This document shows, one piece after another, positions 26,040-33,899 of a DNA stretch of 50,430 bases. The position numbers and the translations under genes are program-made. Numbering within the stretch: the first letter of the stretch is position 1; each line of letters opens with the position of its first letter. The stretch lies in NCBI GenBank assembly GCA_910586425.1, contig CAJUHL010000009.1, forward strand, positions 1-50,430, in the 5' to 3' direction. A model generated the notes under the pieces. That model had not been told where the DNA came from. It saw only the letters and a list, made by a program, of their open reading frames with translations, and did not search any database. Origin of the DNA: an uncultured Bacilli bacterium. Lineage in GTDB: Bacteria > Bacillota_I > Bacilli_A > RF39 > UBA660.

Positions 26040-27293
26040 ATGAAACGAATCAAAATAGAAGGCGGACATATATTAAGCGGAGAAGTTGCTATTAGCGGAG
26101 CAAAAAATAGTGCAGTTGCGTTAATACCTGCTTCCCTTTTATCAGATGGAATTGTTCGAATTCATAATATACCAAATATATCTGATATTGATGCACTAAA
26201 TGAGATATTAAATTATTTGGGAGCGAAAGTTTCACGTGAAAAAGATTATATGGAAATCGATGCATCTCAAATTCAAAATAAAGAAATTCCAGAAAATATT
26301 TCTAAAAAATTACGTGCATCTTATTACTTTATGTCCGCCTTACTTGGAAAATATAAAAAGGTAGAAATGTATTTTCCTGGGGGATGTTCAATTGGAGCAA
26401 GACCAATTGATCAAACGTTGAAGGCTTTCAAAATTTTAGGTGCAGAAGTAATAGAAGATAACAATCGATTTACCATTACAGCGGAACATTTAATAGGGGG
26501 AAATATTTACCTGGATATGCCAAGTGTAGGTGCAACCATTAATGCTATATTGGTTGCAACCAAAGCAGAAGGAACAACAACCATTGAAAATGCGGCCAAA
26601 GAGCCAGAAATTGTAAGTGTTGCAACATTTTTAAATAATATGGGTGCTAAAATTACAGGTGCAGGAACAAGTTCGATTACGATTCAAGGTGTTGAGAAAC
26701 TAAATGGTTGTTTTACAGAAGTAATACCTGACCGTATTGAAGCTGGCACTTACCTACTGGCCGGTGCTCTTATTGGGAAAGATTTTACGATTACAAATAT
26801 GATTCCAAAACATATAGAAGCACTTACCAATAAATTAGAAGAAATGGGATATCCTTTGACAATTGGATCTGATTTTATTCGTATTTCTAAAATAGACCAT
26901 CAAAAACCTGTTCAGATTAAAACGTTAGGTTATCCTGGTTTTGCAACAGATTTACAACAACCAATTACAGCACTGTTAACACAATGTGATGGCGAATCTA
27001 TTTTAGAAGAAACCATTTATGAAAATCGCTTTCAAAATGTAGAGCATCTCAATCATATGGGTGCTGATATTGAGATTAAGGAAAGATGTATTCATATTAA
27101 GGGACCCACTCCACTGATTGGGACAGAAGTCGAGGCAACAGATTTACGTGCAGGTGCTTGTATGGTATTAGCCGCTTTGATAGCAGAAGGAACGACGACT
27201 ATTACCTCTATTGAACATGTTTTAAGAGGTTATGAAAATATTATTGAAAAACTTAAATCTGTGGGTGCTAAAATTGAATTAGAAGAAATATAA
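26040..27293 (+). CDS. murA: UDP-N-acetylglucosamine 1-carboxyvinyltransferase
   Basis: MurA transfers enolpyruvate from PEP to UDP-GlcNAc, the first committed step of peptidoglycan synthesis. The 417-residue product starts MKRIKIEGGHILSGEVAISG with the substrate-binding GAKNSAVAL. The catalytic loop is FPGGCSIGARPIDQ, with the fosfomycin-target Cys at residue 116. PDRIEAGTYL, GYPGFATDLQQP and TDLRAGACMVLAAL are also present. AGGAGG precedes ATG. In Bacillus murAA lies directly before spoIID. Here the two are about 4.3 kb apart with other genes between, but the order is kept. Confidence 0.97.
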   Translation: MKRIKIEGGHILSGEVAISGAKNSAVALIPASLLSDGIVRIHNIPNISDIDALNEILNYLGAKVSREKDYMEIDASQIQNKEIPENISKKLRASYYFMSALLGKYKKVEMYFPGGCSIGARPIDQTLKAFKILGAEVIEDNNRFTITAEHLIGGNIYLDMPSVGATINAILVATKAEGTTTIENAAKEPEIVSVATFLNNMGAKITGAGTSSITIQGVEKLNGCFTEVIPDRIEAGTYLLAGALIGKDFTITNMIPKHIEALTNKLEEMGYPLTIGSDFIRISKIDHQKPVQIKTLGYPGFATDLQQPITALLTQCDGESILEETIYENRFQNVEHLNHMGADIEIKERCIHIKGPTPLIGTEVEATDLRAGACMVLAALIAEGTTTITSIEHVLRGYENIIEKLKSVGAKIELEEI

Positions 27294-27295
27294 TA

Positions 27296-27321
27296 AAAGT
27301 AGAGATAATCTACTTTTTTAT
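27296..27321 (+). terminator. terminator after murA
   Basis: Perfect 8-bp stem AAAGTAGA (27296-27303) / TCTACTTT (27309-27316), 5-base loop, then T-run. Confidence 0.85.
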
Positions 27322-27334
27322 TGGAGGGATTTTC

Positions 27335-28012
27335 ATGAAATGGAAAGCAATTCTATTTTTGGCACTTGTAATATTGTTTGTATTTGTCATTTATTTGACT
27401 ACTTTAGATCGTAAAGTTTATTATCTAAATTTAGGAGATGAAATTGCCTTTTCTGAAAGAAACTATGGAGAGTGGGTATGTGATTACCTAAAATCCAAAG
27501 GAAAATTGGAAAAGTATGTATCAGAATTTTCAGTAAAAGACTATAGAACAACGGATTTGATTCGTGATATTGAAGAAAATCGTAAAGTGTTTAGTAATGG
27601 AAATAATATTGCCTTGAAGAATGCACTGATTAAAGCAGATCTTGTAACATTATCCATTGGTGCAAATGATATTTATTATAAAGTAACAACAGCATCTCCA
27701 AGGGAAAGCTATGAATATATGGATCAAGTTTTGGTAGATTTAGAGAAATTATTAGAGTTAATAAGAGAATATTGCAAAGAGGATATCATTATGATAAATT
27801 ACTATAACGTATACGAAGAACGTTACAATGAAATTTTTGATTATATGAATGATAAACTAGAAGATTTAGCAAATGTGTATGAAATACAAATAATAGATAT
27901 CAAGGATATTATGTATGGAAATACTATGGAAGATCGTTTGCCTACAATCCAACAGTATGAACAAATTTACAATCGTATGGAAAATGTAATCAATCAACAA
28001 TTATTACATTAA
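27335..28012 (+). CDS. SGNH/GDSL-like extracytoplasmic protein with altered catalytic serine
   Basis: The 225-residue product has an N-terminal membrane anchor (about 4-22) and an extracytoplasmic SGNH-like domain. Block I reads YLNLGDEIAFS: the nucleophile Ser of GDS is Glu35 here. Block III is intact (SIGANDI, about 107-113). The usual C-terminal DxxH dyad is not apparent near residue 205 (LPTIQQYEQIYNRM). It is therefore probably not a serine esterase and may be a binding protein. It resembles small YpmR-like lipase/acylhydrolase proteins of Bacilli. It is separated from murA by a terminator and has a GGAGGG ribosome binding site. Confidence 0.7.
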   Translation: MKWKAILFLALVILFVFVIYLTTLDRKVYYLNLGDEIAFSERNYGEWVCDYLKSKGKLEKYVSEFSVKDYRTTDLIRDIEENRKVFSNGNNIALKNALIKADLVTLSIGANDIYYKVTTASPRESYEYMDQVLVDLEKLLELIREYCKEDIIMINYYNVYEERYNEIFDYMNDKLEDLANVYEIQIIDIKDIMYGNTMEDRLPTIQQYEQIYNRMENVINQQLLH

Positions 28013-28016
28013 GTAC

Positions 28017-28045
28017 TTGCATTTTTAAATATTCGTTGATATACT
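28017..28045 (+). promoter_or_regulatory. sigma-A promoter of rpmE
   Basis: TTGCAT (28017-28022) and TATACT (28040-28045), spacer 17. In the about 50-base leader, ATGGTGAT/ATCATCAT (28064-28083) can form a weak hairpin just before the GGAAGGAG site. It could be an autoregulatory L31 leader, but this is unproven. Confidence 0.7.
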
Positions 28046-28101
28046 ATATAAGAATTAAATTTCTATGGTGATTTTATCATCATGGCGGAAGGAGATAAAA
28101 A

Positions 28102-28320
28102 ATGAAAAAAGATATTCATCCAAAGTATACAGAAACAAAAGTAATTTGTTCTTGTGGCAATACGTTTACAGTTAAGTCAAACAAAGAAGAGTTACATATT
28201 GAAACTTGTGATAAATGTCATCCATTTTATACAGGTGTACAAGGGGCGGTTGCTAAAACAGGTCGTGTAGAAAAATTCAACCGTAAATATGGATTAAATC
28301 AAGAAAATAAAGCAGCATAA
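28102..28320 (+). CDS. rpmE: 50S ribosomal protein L31 (zinc-binding type)
   Basis: A 72-residue L31 starting [20 protein letters not shown]. It keeps the zinc cysteines CSC and CDKC (about residues 16-18 and 37-40), so it is the C+ form. HPFYTG and [11 protein letters not shown] are the family ends. It is monocistronic, with its own promoter and terminator. No zinc-independent L31 copy is in the window. Confidence 0.97.
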   Translation: MKKDIHPKYTETKVICSCGNTFTVKSNKEELHIETCDKCHPFYTGVQGAVAKTGRVEKFNRKYGLNQENKAA

Positions 28321-28332
28321 GTTGCTTTTTTT
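28309..28332 (+). terminator. terminator after rpmE
   Basis: Stem AAAGCAGC (28309-28316) / GTTGCTTT (28321-28328) with one G-T pair, 4-base loop, then T-run. It overlaps the stop codon. Confidence 0.75.
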
Positions 28333-28393
28333 ACTCATGAAAGAAGAACTCAAACAACTTCATGGATTACAACAAATAAAAAGTTATCATAAA

Positions 28394-28413
28394 AAAAAGG
28401 CGAAAGCCTTTTT
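28394..28413 (-). terminator. bidirectional terminator between rpmE and the acetyltransferase
   Basis: AAAAAGGC (28394-28401) / GCCTTTTT (28406-28413) around a GAAA tetraloop on the plus strand. On the minus strand it is followed by eight T, so it ends the acetyltransferase transcript. Confidence 0.85.
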
Positions 28414-28417
28414 AATA

Positions 28418-28858
28418 TTATCTTTTCATCATAATAGAGGTATCAAACTCTTTTAAAACAGAAAATCCATTTTTTTTATAAAATTCTAATAACTCATAAT
28501 AGGTATTCAATGTAATTTCTGACTGCTCTTTTACATCTTCAATAATTCGTTGTATCAGTAAACTTCCTATTCCTTTGTTTTGATATTCTTCTGTAACATA
28601 TAGATCTCTTAAATAACCGTCTGATGAAAGTGTGGCACAGCCAATCATCAAATTATCGTCAAAGACTGTATAAATTTTAAAGTGATTGATATCATTCATA
28701 TACATATTTTTTAATTGCATTTTTAAAGAATTTTGCTGATTTTTTGTAACTTCTTCTAATTTAGCCTTTTTCAGTTTCATATATAAACGATAGGATTCAT
28801 TGACCAAAAAAGTAATTATCTCTTGCTCAAATGTATCTGATAATTTTATTGTAATCAT
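28418..28858 (-). CDS. GNAT-family N-acetyltransferase
   Basis: The 146-residue product has the GNAT acetyl-CoA site: LRDLYVTEEYQNKGIGSLLI at about residues 80-99, that is the Q/R-x-x-G-x-G/A loop. It has the usual late FYKKNGF motif (about 127-133). The minus-strand AGAGGTG precedes ATG. The substrate is unknown. It diverges from the next gene, with both starts in a 92-base gap. Confidence 0.85.
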   Translation of the reverse strand: MITIKLSDTFEQEIITFLVNESYRLYMKLKKAKLEEVTKNQQNSLKMQLKNMYMNDINHFKIYTVFDDNLMIGCATLSSDGYLRDLYVTEEYQNKGIGSLLIQRIIEDVKEQSEITLNTYYELLEFYKKNGFSVLKEFDTSIMMKR

Positions 28859-28897
28859 AATTCACCTCTTCACTATTATATCTCAATGATAGAAAAT

Positions 28898-28926
28898 TTG
28901 CCAAACGAACGAAAATAAGATATACT
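28898..28926 (+). promoter_or_regulatory. sigma-A promoter
   Basis: TTGCCA (28898-28903) and TATACT (28921-28926), spacer 17, upstream of ATG 28951. Confidence 0.65.
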
Positions 28927-28950
28927 ATATAACTCAAAAGGGGTGAAATT

Positions 28951-29637
28951 ATGGAGAAAGAACAATATCGATATATAGAATATGAAATATGTCCCAACAC
29001 GAAAGATGTGTTATTTCGATCGATTTCAAATAATGATGTAAATATAGAATTCAATCATTTAGCAAGTTTTATTTACGAATTAACACTACAAAATCCATAT
29101 TATTATAATTTTTATAACATGGTAGGTAATTTAAAGAAAAAATATCAGGTGTATTTACAATTTGATTGTAATACTTGGAGTTATCAAATTACATATCAAA
29201 ATGTAACTTTTTTACTGCGCTTACTTGCACCTTTAATCCATGATGTCGAAATGCAACAGGAATTATTTTCTGAAAATAGAAGGAAAAAATGTCATGAAAG
29301 ATCAATTCAATTATTTTCTCAAAAGCAAAAATTAGTGACAGGATATGTAAATGATATCCAATATCCCCATTTGAAAACCATTCATAGTTGGCTAGAAGAA
29401 ATTATCCATCATGATGAATATGTGGTTGATTATGTAATGAATATGGTTATGTCAAAAAAAGACTATTATAAATTGATGGGAGTAAAGAAAATTAATGAAT
29501 TGAAAGATTCTAGTATGATACAACTCTATCAACAAACCTTTCTCATTTCTGGAAAACTTTATTGTTTGGCGGGAGAAGAAATAGCAAACGAAATCAAACA
29601 AAAAATTTTGACTAATGACATTTTTTCTAAAATATAG
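28951..29637 (+). CDS. hypothetical protein, 228 residues
   Basis: It has a real promoter and an AAAGGGGTG ribosome binding site. The protein is soluble, rich in Tyr, Asn and Gln, and probably helical in its C-terminal two thirds, with no signal peptide and no motif I can name. Size and surroundings suggested the YtxC sporulation family to me, but I could not see a convincing match. It ends 26 bases before the FemX-like gene, whose promoter overlaps its 3' end. Confidence 0.65.
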   Translation: MEKEQYRYIEYEICPNTKDVLFRSISNNDVNIEFNHLASFIYELTLQNPYYYNFYNMVGNLKKKYQVYLQFDCNTWSYQITYQNVTFLLRLLAPLIHDVEMQQELFSENRRKKCHERSIQLFSQKQKLVTGYVNDIQYPHLKTIHSWLEEIIHHDEYVVDYVMNMVMSKKDYYKLMGVKKINELKDSSMIQLYQQTFLISGKLYCLAGEEIANEIKQKILTNDIFSKI

Positions 29638-29643
29638 TATAAT
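29615..29643 (+). promoter_or_regulatory. sigma-A promoter of the femX-rpiB unit
   Basis: ATGACA (29615-29620) and TATAAT (29638-29643), spacer 17, overlapping the end of the previous gene. Confidence 0.55.
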
Positions 29644-29663
29644 ACTAAACATAAGGTGATACG

Positions 29664-30917
29664 ATGTTAGAAAATTTAACAGATTCAGAATTCAATCAAT
29701 TTTCCATGGTACATCCCAATAATATGTTTTTTCAGTCTTCTTATTGGGGAGAATTAAAAGAATCGACTGGTTGGAAAAAACATTTGGTTGGAATTAAAGA
29801 AAATGGGAAAATAGTAGGAGCTACTTTGTTATTAAGTAAAAAAATTCCAATTCTTGCTAAAAATATGTTTTATGCACCAAGAGGTTTTCTAATTGATTAT
29901 CAAAAAGAACAAATGATTTCTCAATTTACCAAAGCAGTTGCACATTATGTGAAAAAAAAGAATGGTATCTTTTTCAAAATCAATCCATCCGTAATATACC
30001 AACAAAGAAATATCGATGGTGATATTGTTGTAGATGGGACACAAAATCATAAATTAGTGGATTATTTAATAAAAATAGGATATCAACATAATGGATTTAC
30101 CATTCATTATGGAAAAGATTTGGAACCAAGATGGATATCCATTTTGGACATTAAAAATAAAACGGAACAAGATATTTTAAACCAGATGCGTTCTACAACC
30201 AAATCAGGAATTCAAAGTGCATATAAGCATGGGTTAAAACTCATTCAGATAGACAAAAGTCGTTTAAAAGAATTTAAACAATTGATGGAGCATACAGGTG
30301 AAAGAAGAGGATTTATCGATCGTCCACTTTCTTATTATGAAAAGATGTATGACATATTTCACAAAGAAAATAACATTAAAATTATGTTAGTAGAATTGGA
30401 TACAAAAGAATACCTAAATAATTTAGGGATACAATATCAAACAACAGAACAAAAAATGAATCAATCCAAAAAATTGGGACTTAAAAAAGAATTACAAAGT
30501 CAACTCGATGCGATTGATAAAAAAATCAAAGAGATGCAAATGATTCAAACCGAAGATGGCGAAATAATTACAGTTGCAGGTGGTCTATTTATGACTTATG
30601 GGACACAAGTGCTTTCTTTATTTGGCGCTTCATATCGTAAATATATGCATTTTAATGGTCAATATTTTTTAAACTATGAAATGATAAAATATGCCATTCA
30701 AAATGATTATGAGAAATTTAATTTCTACGGAATTACGGGGGATTTTACTGAAAATTCGCCAATGTATGGATTGTTCAATTTCAAAAGAGGCTTTCATGCA
30801 GAAGTAGTAGAATTAATTGGTGAATTTACCTACATTGTAAATAAACCATATTATATTTTATATAATAAAATGTTTACTATTTATAAAAAATTAAAAAAGT
30901 GGAGGATGAACAAATGA
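29664..30917 (+). CDS. FemABX-family peptidoglycan bridge aminoacyltransferase
   Basis: Fem enzymes add amino acids from aminoacyl-tRNA to the stem-peptide lysine of lipid II or later bridge residues, in the cytoplasm. The 417-residue product has two GNAT-like halves: FFQSSYWGELKES, FYAPRGFLIDY and the RSTTKSGIQSA loop in the first, and the ITGDFTENSPMYGLFNFKRG motif typical of the family in the second. A charged helical hairpin (about 245-295), as in FemA/FemX, interrupts the second half. The amino acid added cannot be told. It overlaps rpiB by ATGA. Its presence suggests a Lys-type peptidoglycan with an interpeptide bridge (inference). Confidence 0.9.
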   Translation: MLENLTDSEFNQFSMVHPNNMFFQSSYWGELKESTGWKKHLVGIKENGKIVGATLLLSKKIPILAKNMFYAPRGFLIDYQKEQMISQFTKAVAHYVKKKNGIFFKINPSVIYQQRNIDGDIVVDGTQNHKLVDYLIKIGYQHNGFTIHYGKDLEPRWISILDIKNKTEQDILNQMRSTTKSGIQSAYKHGLKLIQIDKSRLKEFKQLMEHTGERRGFIDRPLSYYEKMYDIFHKENNIKIMLVELDTKEYLNNLGIQYQTTEQKMNQSKKLGLKKELQSQLDAIDKKIKEMQMIQTEDGEIITVAGGLFMTYGTQVLSLFGASYRKYMHFNGQYFLNYEMIKYAIQNDYEKFNFYGITGDFTENSPMYGLFNFKRGFHAEVVELIGEFTYIVNKPYYILYNKMFTIYKKLKKWRMNK

Positions 30918-31348
30918 AAATAGGAATTGGATCAGACCATGGAGGATATCTTGCCAAAGAGGAAGTTATTGCCTATTTAAAAGATAATTATCAAATAAAG
31001 GATTTTGGTACCACAAGTCCAGATTCTGTAGACTATCCTATATTTGCTTTTCAAGTAGGAGAAGCGATTCAAAAAAAAGAAATTGATTTTGGGATTTTAT
31101 TATGTACAACAGGGATTGGAATGAGTATTGCTTGTAATAAGGTACACGGTGTAAGATGTGCCAAAGTAGACAACGAAGAAGAAGCATCCCTTACAAGAGC
31201 ACACAACAACAGTAATGTAATTGCTTTAAGTGCCAAAAAGGATATGGAAGAACTCAAACAGCTCATTACTATTTTTTTAACAACCGCCTTTTCAAATGAA
31301 GAAAGACATATTAGAAGAAATGATATGATAGATTTATATGGAGCATAA
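30914..31348 (+). CDS. rpiB: ribose-5-phosphate isomerase B
   Basis: RpiB/LacAB family sugar-phosphate isomerase, interconverting ribose 5-phosphate and ribulose 5-phosphate. The frame opens at 30899, but ATG 30914 follows GGAGGA and overlaps the femX-like stop (144 residues). It starts MKIGIGSDHGGYLAKE, and the catalytic Cys is in LLCTTGIGMSIACNKVHGVR (about 66-70). RAHNNSNVIALS is also present. Complete and normal. Confidence 0.93.
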   Translation: MKIGIGSDHGGYLAKEEVIAYLKDNYQIKDFGTTSPDSVDYPIFAFQVGEAIQKKEIDFGILLCTTGIGMSIACNKVHGVRCAKVDNEEEASLTRAHNNSNVIALSAKKDMEELKQLITIFLTTAFSNEERHIRRNDMIDLYGA

Positions 31349-31546
31349 ATGAATATTAAAACTATTTTATATTTAGTCATTGTCCCACTGGTTATTTGGG
31401 CATTAGATGGAATTCATATTGAAAATATATTTAAAAAAAACCGAAAATATCAAGCTACATTCTTGTATATCATCATGAGCTTAAGTCTTTCTTATTTAAT
31501 CGTCAATTTCTTTTACGACTTCTTTTTAAACTCTAAATTCATATAA
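31349..31546 (+). CDS. DUF1146 (YwzB-like) small membrane protein
   Basis: A 65-residue protein with two transmembrane helices (about 3-22 and 38-58) separated by the basic FKKNRKYQATF. This matches DUF1146/YwzB, which in Bacillus lies just before ywmB-murAA-spoIID, so the neighbourhood supports it. It starts at the base after the rpiB stop, so it is coupled to it. It has its own terminator. Function unknown. Confidence 0.8.
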   Translation: MNIKTILYLVIVPLVIWALDGIHIENIFKKNRKYQATFLYIIMSLSLSYLIVNFFYDFFLNSKFI

Positions 31547-31570
31547 CGTGTAAATACACGTTTTTTTTTT
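31545..31570 (+). terminator. terminator after the DUF1146 gene
   Basis: AACGTGTA (31545-31552) / TACACGTT (31555-31562) followed by a run of T to 31570. Confidence 0.85.
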
Positions 31571-31643
31571 CGACAAAATTAAATCATAAAACCATTTATA
31601 ATATTAAAAAACGTGAATAGAATAAATAGAGAGGAGAATCTAA

Positions 31644-32558
31644 ATGAAAAAGATAATCATTGCCTCCATTCTTATTTTAGCGATACCATATATAGTGGTA
31701 ACATTTTTGATAAAAGAAGAAAAAATGCATTTTCAATTTGGTTCTAATTTAATGATCCGTGTGAAAAGAAATGCAACTGGGAATATCGAAAAAGTACCAT
31801 TTGAAGAATATGTAACAGGTGTACTTGCGGGGGAAATGCCAGTTACTTTTGAACTAGAAGCTTTAAAAGCACAAGCAGTTGCGGCGCGTAGTTATGCAAT
31901 GAAAAAAATAGAGCAAAATCAAAATAATGAATTTGATGTAGTAGATACAGTTTCCAATCAGGTCTATTTAGATGACGTTACTTTACAAGAAAGATGGAAA
32001 GATAGTTACCCTGAAAAGATAAATAAAATCAAAACAGCAGTATTAGAAACCCAAGGACAATATCTTACTTATGATGGTGAGGTCATACAAGCTTTTTTCT
32101 TTTCTACAAGTACAGGAAAAACTGAAAATGTCGAAGAGGTATTTGTGCAAGCCTTACCTTATTTAAGAAGTGTTGATTCCAGTTGGGATGAAGAGGTATC
32201 ACCTGTATTTCATGTTACAACTGAATTTAGTTTAATTGATTTTTATACGAGATTGGATCTTCCTTATCAAGAAAATTTACAAATTGAAATCAATAAAACA
32301 ACCAGCACAGGAAGAGTCAAAGAACTTACCATCAATGGTGTTTTTATGAAAGCAAATGATGTCTATTCCAAATTACAGTTGAGATCTACCTATTTTACAT
32401 TTGAACAAATTGGTAATAATGTCAAGGTAGAAACGAAAGGATTTGGACATGGTGTAGGTTTAAGTCAATATGGTGCAGAAGCCATGGCAAAAAAAGGTTA
32501 TACCTACGACCAAATTTTAAAACATTATTACCAAGGTGTTGAAATTTCAAAAATTTAA
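31644..32558 (+). CDS. spoIID: stage II sporulation protein D
   Basis: SpoIID is the mother-cell lytic transglycosylase that works with SpoIIM and SpoIIP to drive engulfment. The 304-residue product has an N-terminal membrane anchor (about 4-22). The family signature is FEEYVTGVLAGEMPVTFELE followed by ALKAQAVAARSYA (about 53-85). The catalytic Glu is expected in GEMP. The end GFGHGVGLSQYGAEAMA is intact. AGAGGAGA precedes ATG. Order spoIID-spoIIQ-spoIIID-mbl as in Bacillus. Confidence 0.95.
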   Translation: MKKIIIASILILAIPYIVVTFLIKEEKMHFQFGSNLMIRVKRNATGNIEKVPFEEYVTGVLAGEMPVTFELEALKAQAVAARSYAMKKIEQNQNNEFDVVDTVSNQVYLDDVTLQERWKDSYPEKINKIKTAVLETQGQYLTYDGEVIQAFFFSTSTGKTENVEEVFVQALPYLRSVDSSWDEEVSPVFHVTTEFSLIDFYTRLDLPYQENLQIEINKTTSTGRVKELTINGVFMKANDVYSKLQLRSTYFTFEQIGNNVKVETKGFGHGVGLSQYGAEAMAKKGYTYDQILKHYYQGVEISKI

Positions 32559-32612
32559 AAATTAAAGTATAAAAAAAGTAATTTTGCCCACAATGATATT
32601 AGAGGTGAAATT

Positions 32613-33245
32613 ATGACAGAAAGAAGACTGAAAAAGTCAGTAATCTATGGAGTATACAGTTTAGGAATTATTGCTTTGATAGGTACCATATATTTAATCG
32701 AAAGTTCAATTACGAAAGGAAATTCTAAAGACGGTGACAATGATACATATGTATCCAAAACCATATTCGACGACAGTATCCCTGTAATTGCAGATGATGT
32801 GAAAATTTTAAGACCTTATAGTGACGCAGAGATTAAAGTAATCAAAAGTTACTATGATTATAAAGCAGATGAAGAATCACAAAAAAATGCTATTATTTTT
32901 CATGAGGATACCTATATGCAAAGTAGTGGAGTTGCTTATGGTGGAAAAGAAAATTTCGAGGTAAAAGCTGTACTAGAAGGAACAGTCGTTGACGTGAAAG
33001 AAGATAAATTACTTGGAAAAATTGTGGAAATTAAACATAGTAATGATGTGATTAGCGTATATCAAAGTTTATCCGAAGTGACAGTCAGCAAAGATGCAGT
33101 TATCAAACAGGGTGATGTAATTGGAAAAAGTGGAAATGCGAATATTTCAACAGAATTAGGAAATCACTTATATTTTGAGTTAATTGTCAAAGGTACAACT
33201 GTCAATCCAGAAGAATATTTTGATAAACTGGTAAAAGAAATCTAA
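32613..33245 (+). CDS. spoIIQ: SpoIIQ-like M23 protein with lost zinc ligands
   Basis: SpoIIQ is the forespore membrane half of the SpoIIQ-SpoIIIAH channel that crosses the intermembrane space during engulfment. The 210-residue product has a short N-terminal cytoplasmic part, one transmembrane helix (about 11-28) and a C-terminal LytM/M23 fold. The HxGxD motif reads SSGVA (about 108-112), and the late HLH reads HLY (about 187-189). Three of the usual zinc-site residues are therefore gone, and peptidase activity is not expected, as in Bacillus SpoIIQ. The place between spoIID and spoIIID supports the name. Confidence 0.88.
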   Translation: MTERRLKKSVIYGVYSLGIIALIGTIYLIESSITKGNSKDGDNDTYVSKTIFDDSIPVIADDVKILRPYSDAEIKVIKSYYDYKADEESQKNAIIFHEDTYMQSSGVAYGGKENFEVKAVLEGTVVDVKEDKLLGKIVEIKHSNDVISVYQSLSEVTVSKDAVIKQGDVIGKSGNANISTELGNHLYFELIVKGTTVNPEEYFDKLVKEI

Positions 33246-33272
33246 AATCGATATAACAGTATCGATTTTTAT
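33245..33272 (+). terminator. terminator after spoIIQ
   Basis: 9-bp stem AAATCGATA (33245-33253) / TATCGATTT (33260-33268), 6-base loop, short T-run. Confidence 0.8.
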
Positions 33273-33627
33273 ATATAACGAATGTTTTATTTCAAGTAAA
33301 ACAATCTTTTTTGTATAGGGCAATGTTTCTCTAAAACCATAGTATCGTAAATTTTGCTAACTAATTTTATGGTGTGTACCGACAAATGGATAGTATGAAA
33401 CAAGCTTTATCATTCGAATGATAAAAAGAAGTTTTTTAATTCTGTACTTAATCCAGTTCATTTTTCATCATTTGAAATCACTATAAATAGTCCTCTATTT
33501 TTCTATCAATTCTTAATCACAAAATTTAATTTAGATTAAGTGTCCCTTATACATTTATATAATATTTATTCATTATAATGTATAAAACAAAATAAATATC
33601 AATAAAATGAATTAGGGGGAACTTAAA
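33273..33627. other. long intergenic region before spoIIID with a 20-bp palindrome
   Basis: No ORF of note. It holds the perfect palindrome TTTATCATTCGAATGATAAA (33406-33425). On the minus strand there is a GGGACAC (33540-33546) resembling the SpoIIID box GGACAAG. Several TATAAT-like hexamers (for example 33577-33582) lack a good -35. spoIIID is SigE-dependent and self-activated in Bacillus, so control sites are expected here, but I cannot assign them firmly. Confidence 0.4.
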
Positions 33628-33879
33628 ATGAGTCAAATCACTGAAAGAGTTTTGAAAGAAACGGAATTTATTTTAAAAACGGGACATACTATTAGAGAAA
33701 TCGCATTATACTTTCATGTATCTAAAAGCACTGTACATAAAGATTTACATGAAAGATTGTGTCAAATAGATAAAAATAAATATCAAAAAGTAAAAGAAAT
33801 CTTAAAGTATCATACTGATATTCGTCATATTAGAGGTGGCGAATCGACAAAGAAAAAATATTTAGAACAAATATCATAG
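33628..33879 (+). CDS. spoIIID: sporulation transcriptional regulator SpoIIID
   Basis: SpoIIID modulates SigE and SigK regulons in the mother cell. The 83-residue product starts MSQITERVLKETEFILKTGH and has the helix-turn-helix TIREIALYFHVSKSTVHKDL (about 21-40), followed by DLHERL and RHIRGGESTKKKY, which are strongly family-like. The length matches the usual 80-93. AGGGGGAAC precedes ATG. It ends 20 bases before mbl. Confidence 0.96.
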   Translation: MSQITERVLKETEFILKTGHTIREIALYFHVSKSTVHKDLHERLCQIDKNKYQKVKEILKYHTDIRHIRGGESTKKKYLEQIS

Positions 33880-33899
33880 TAAGAAAAGAGGTTATCGTA

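Noticed and set aside
33273..33627. Riboswitch or structured RNA before spoIIID
   Set aside because: Only one palindrome stands out. There is no multi-stem arrangement or known riboswitch core that I could recognise.
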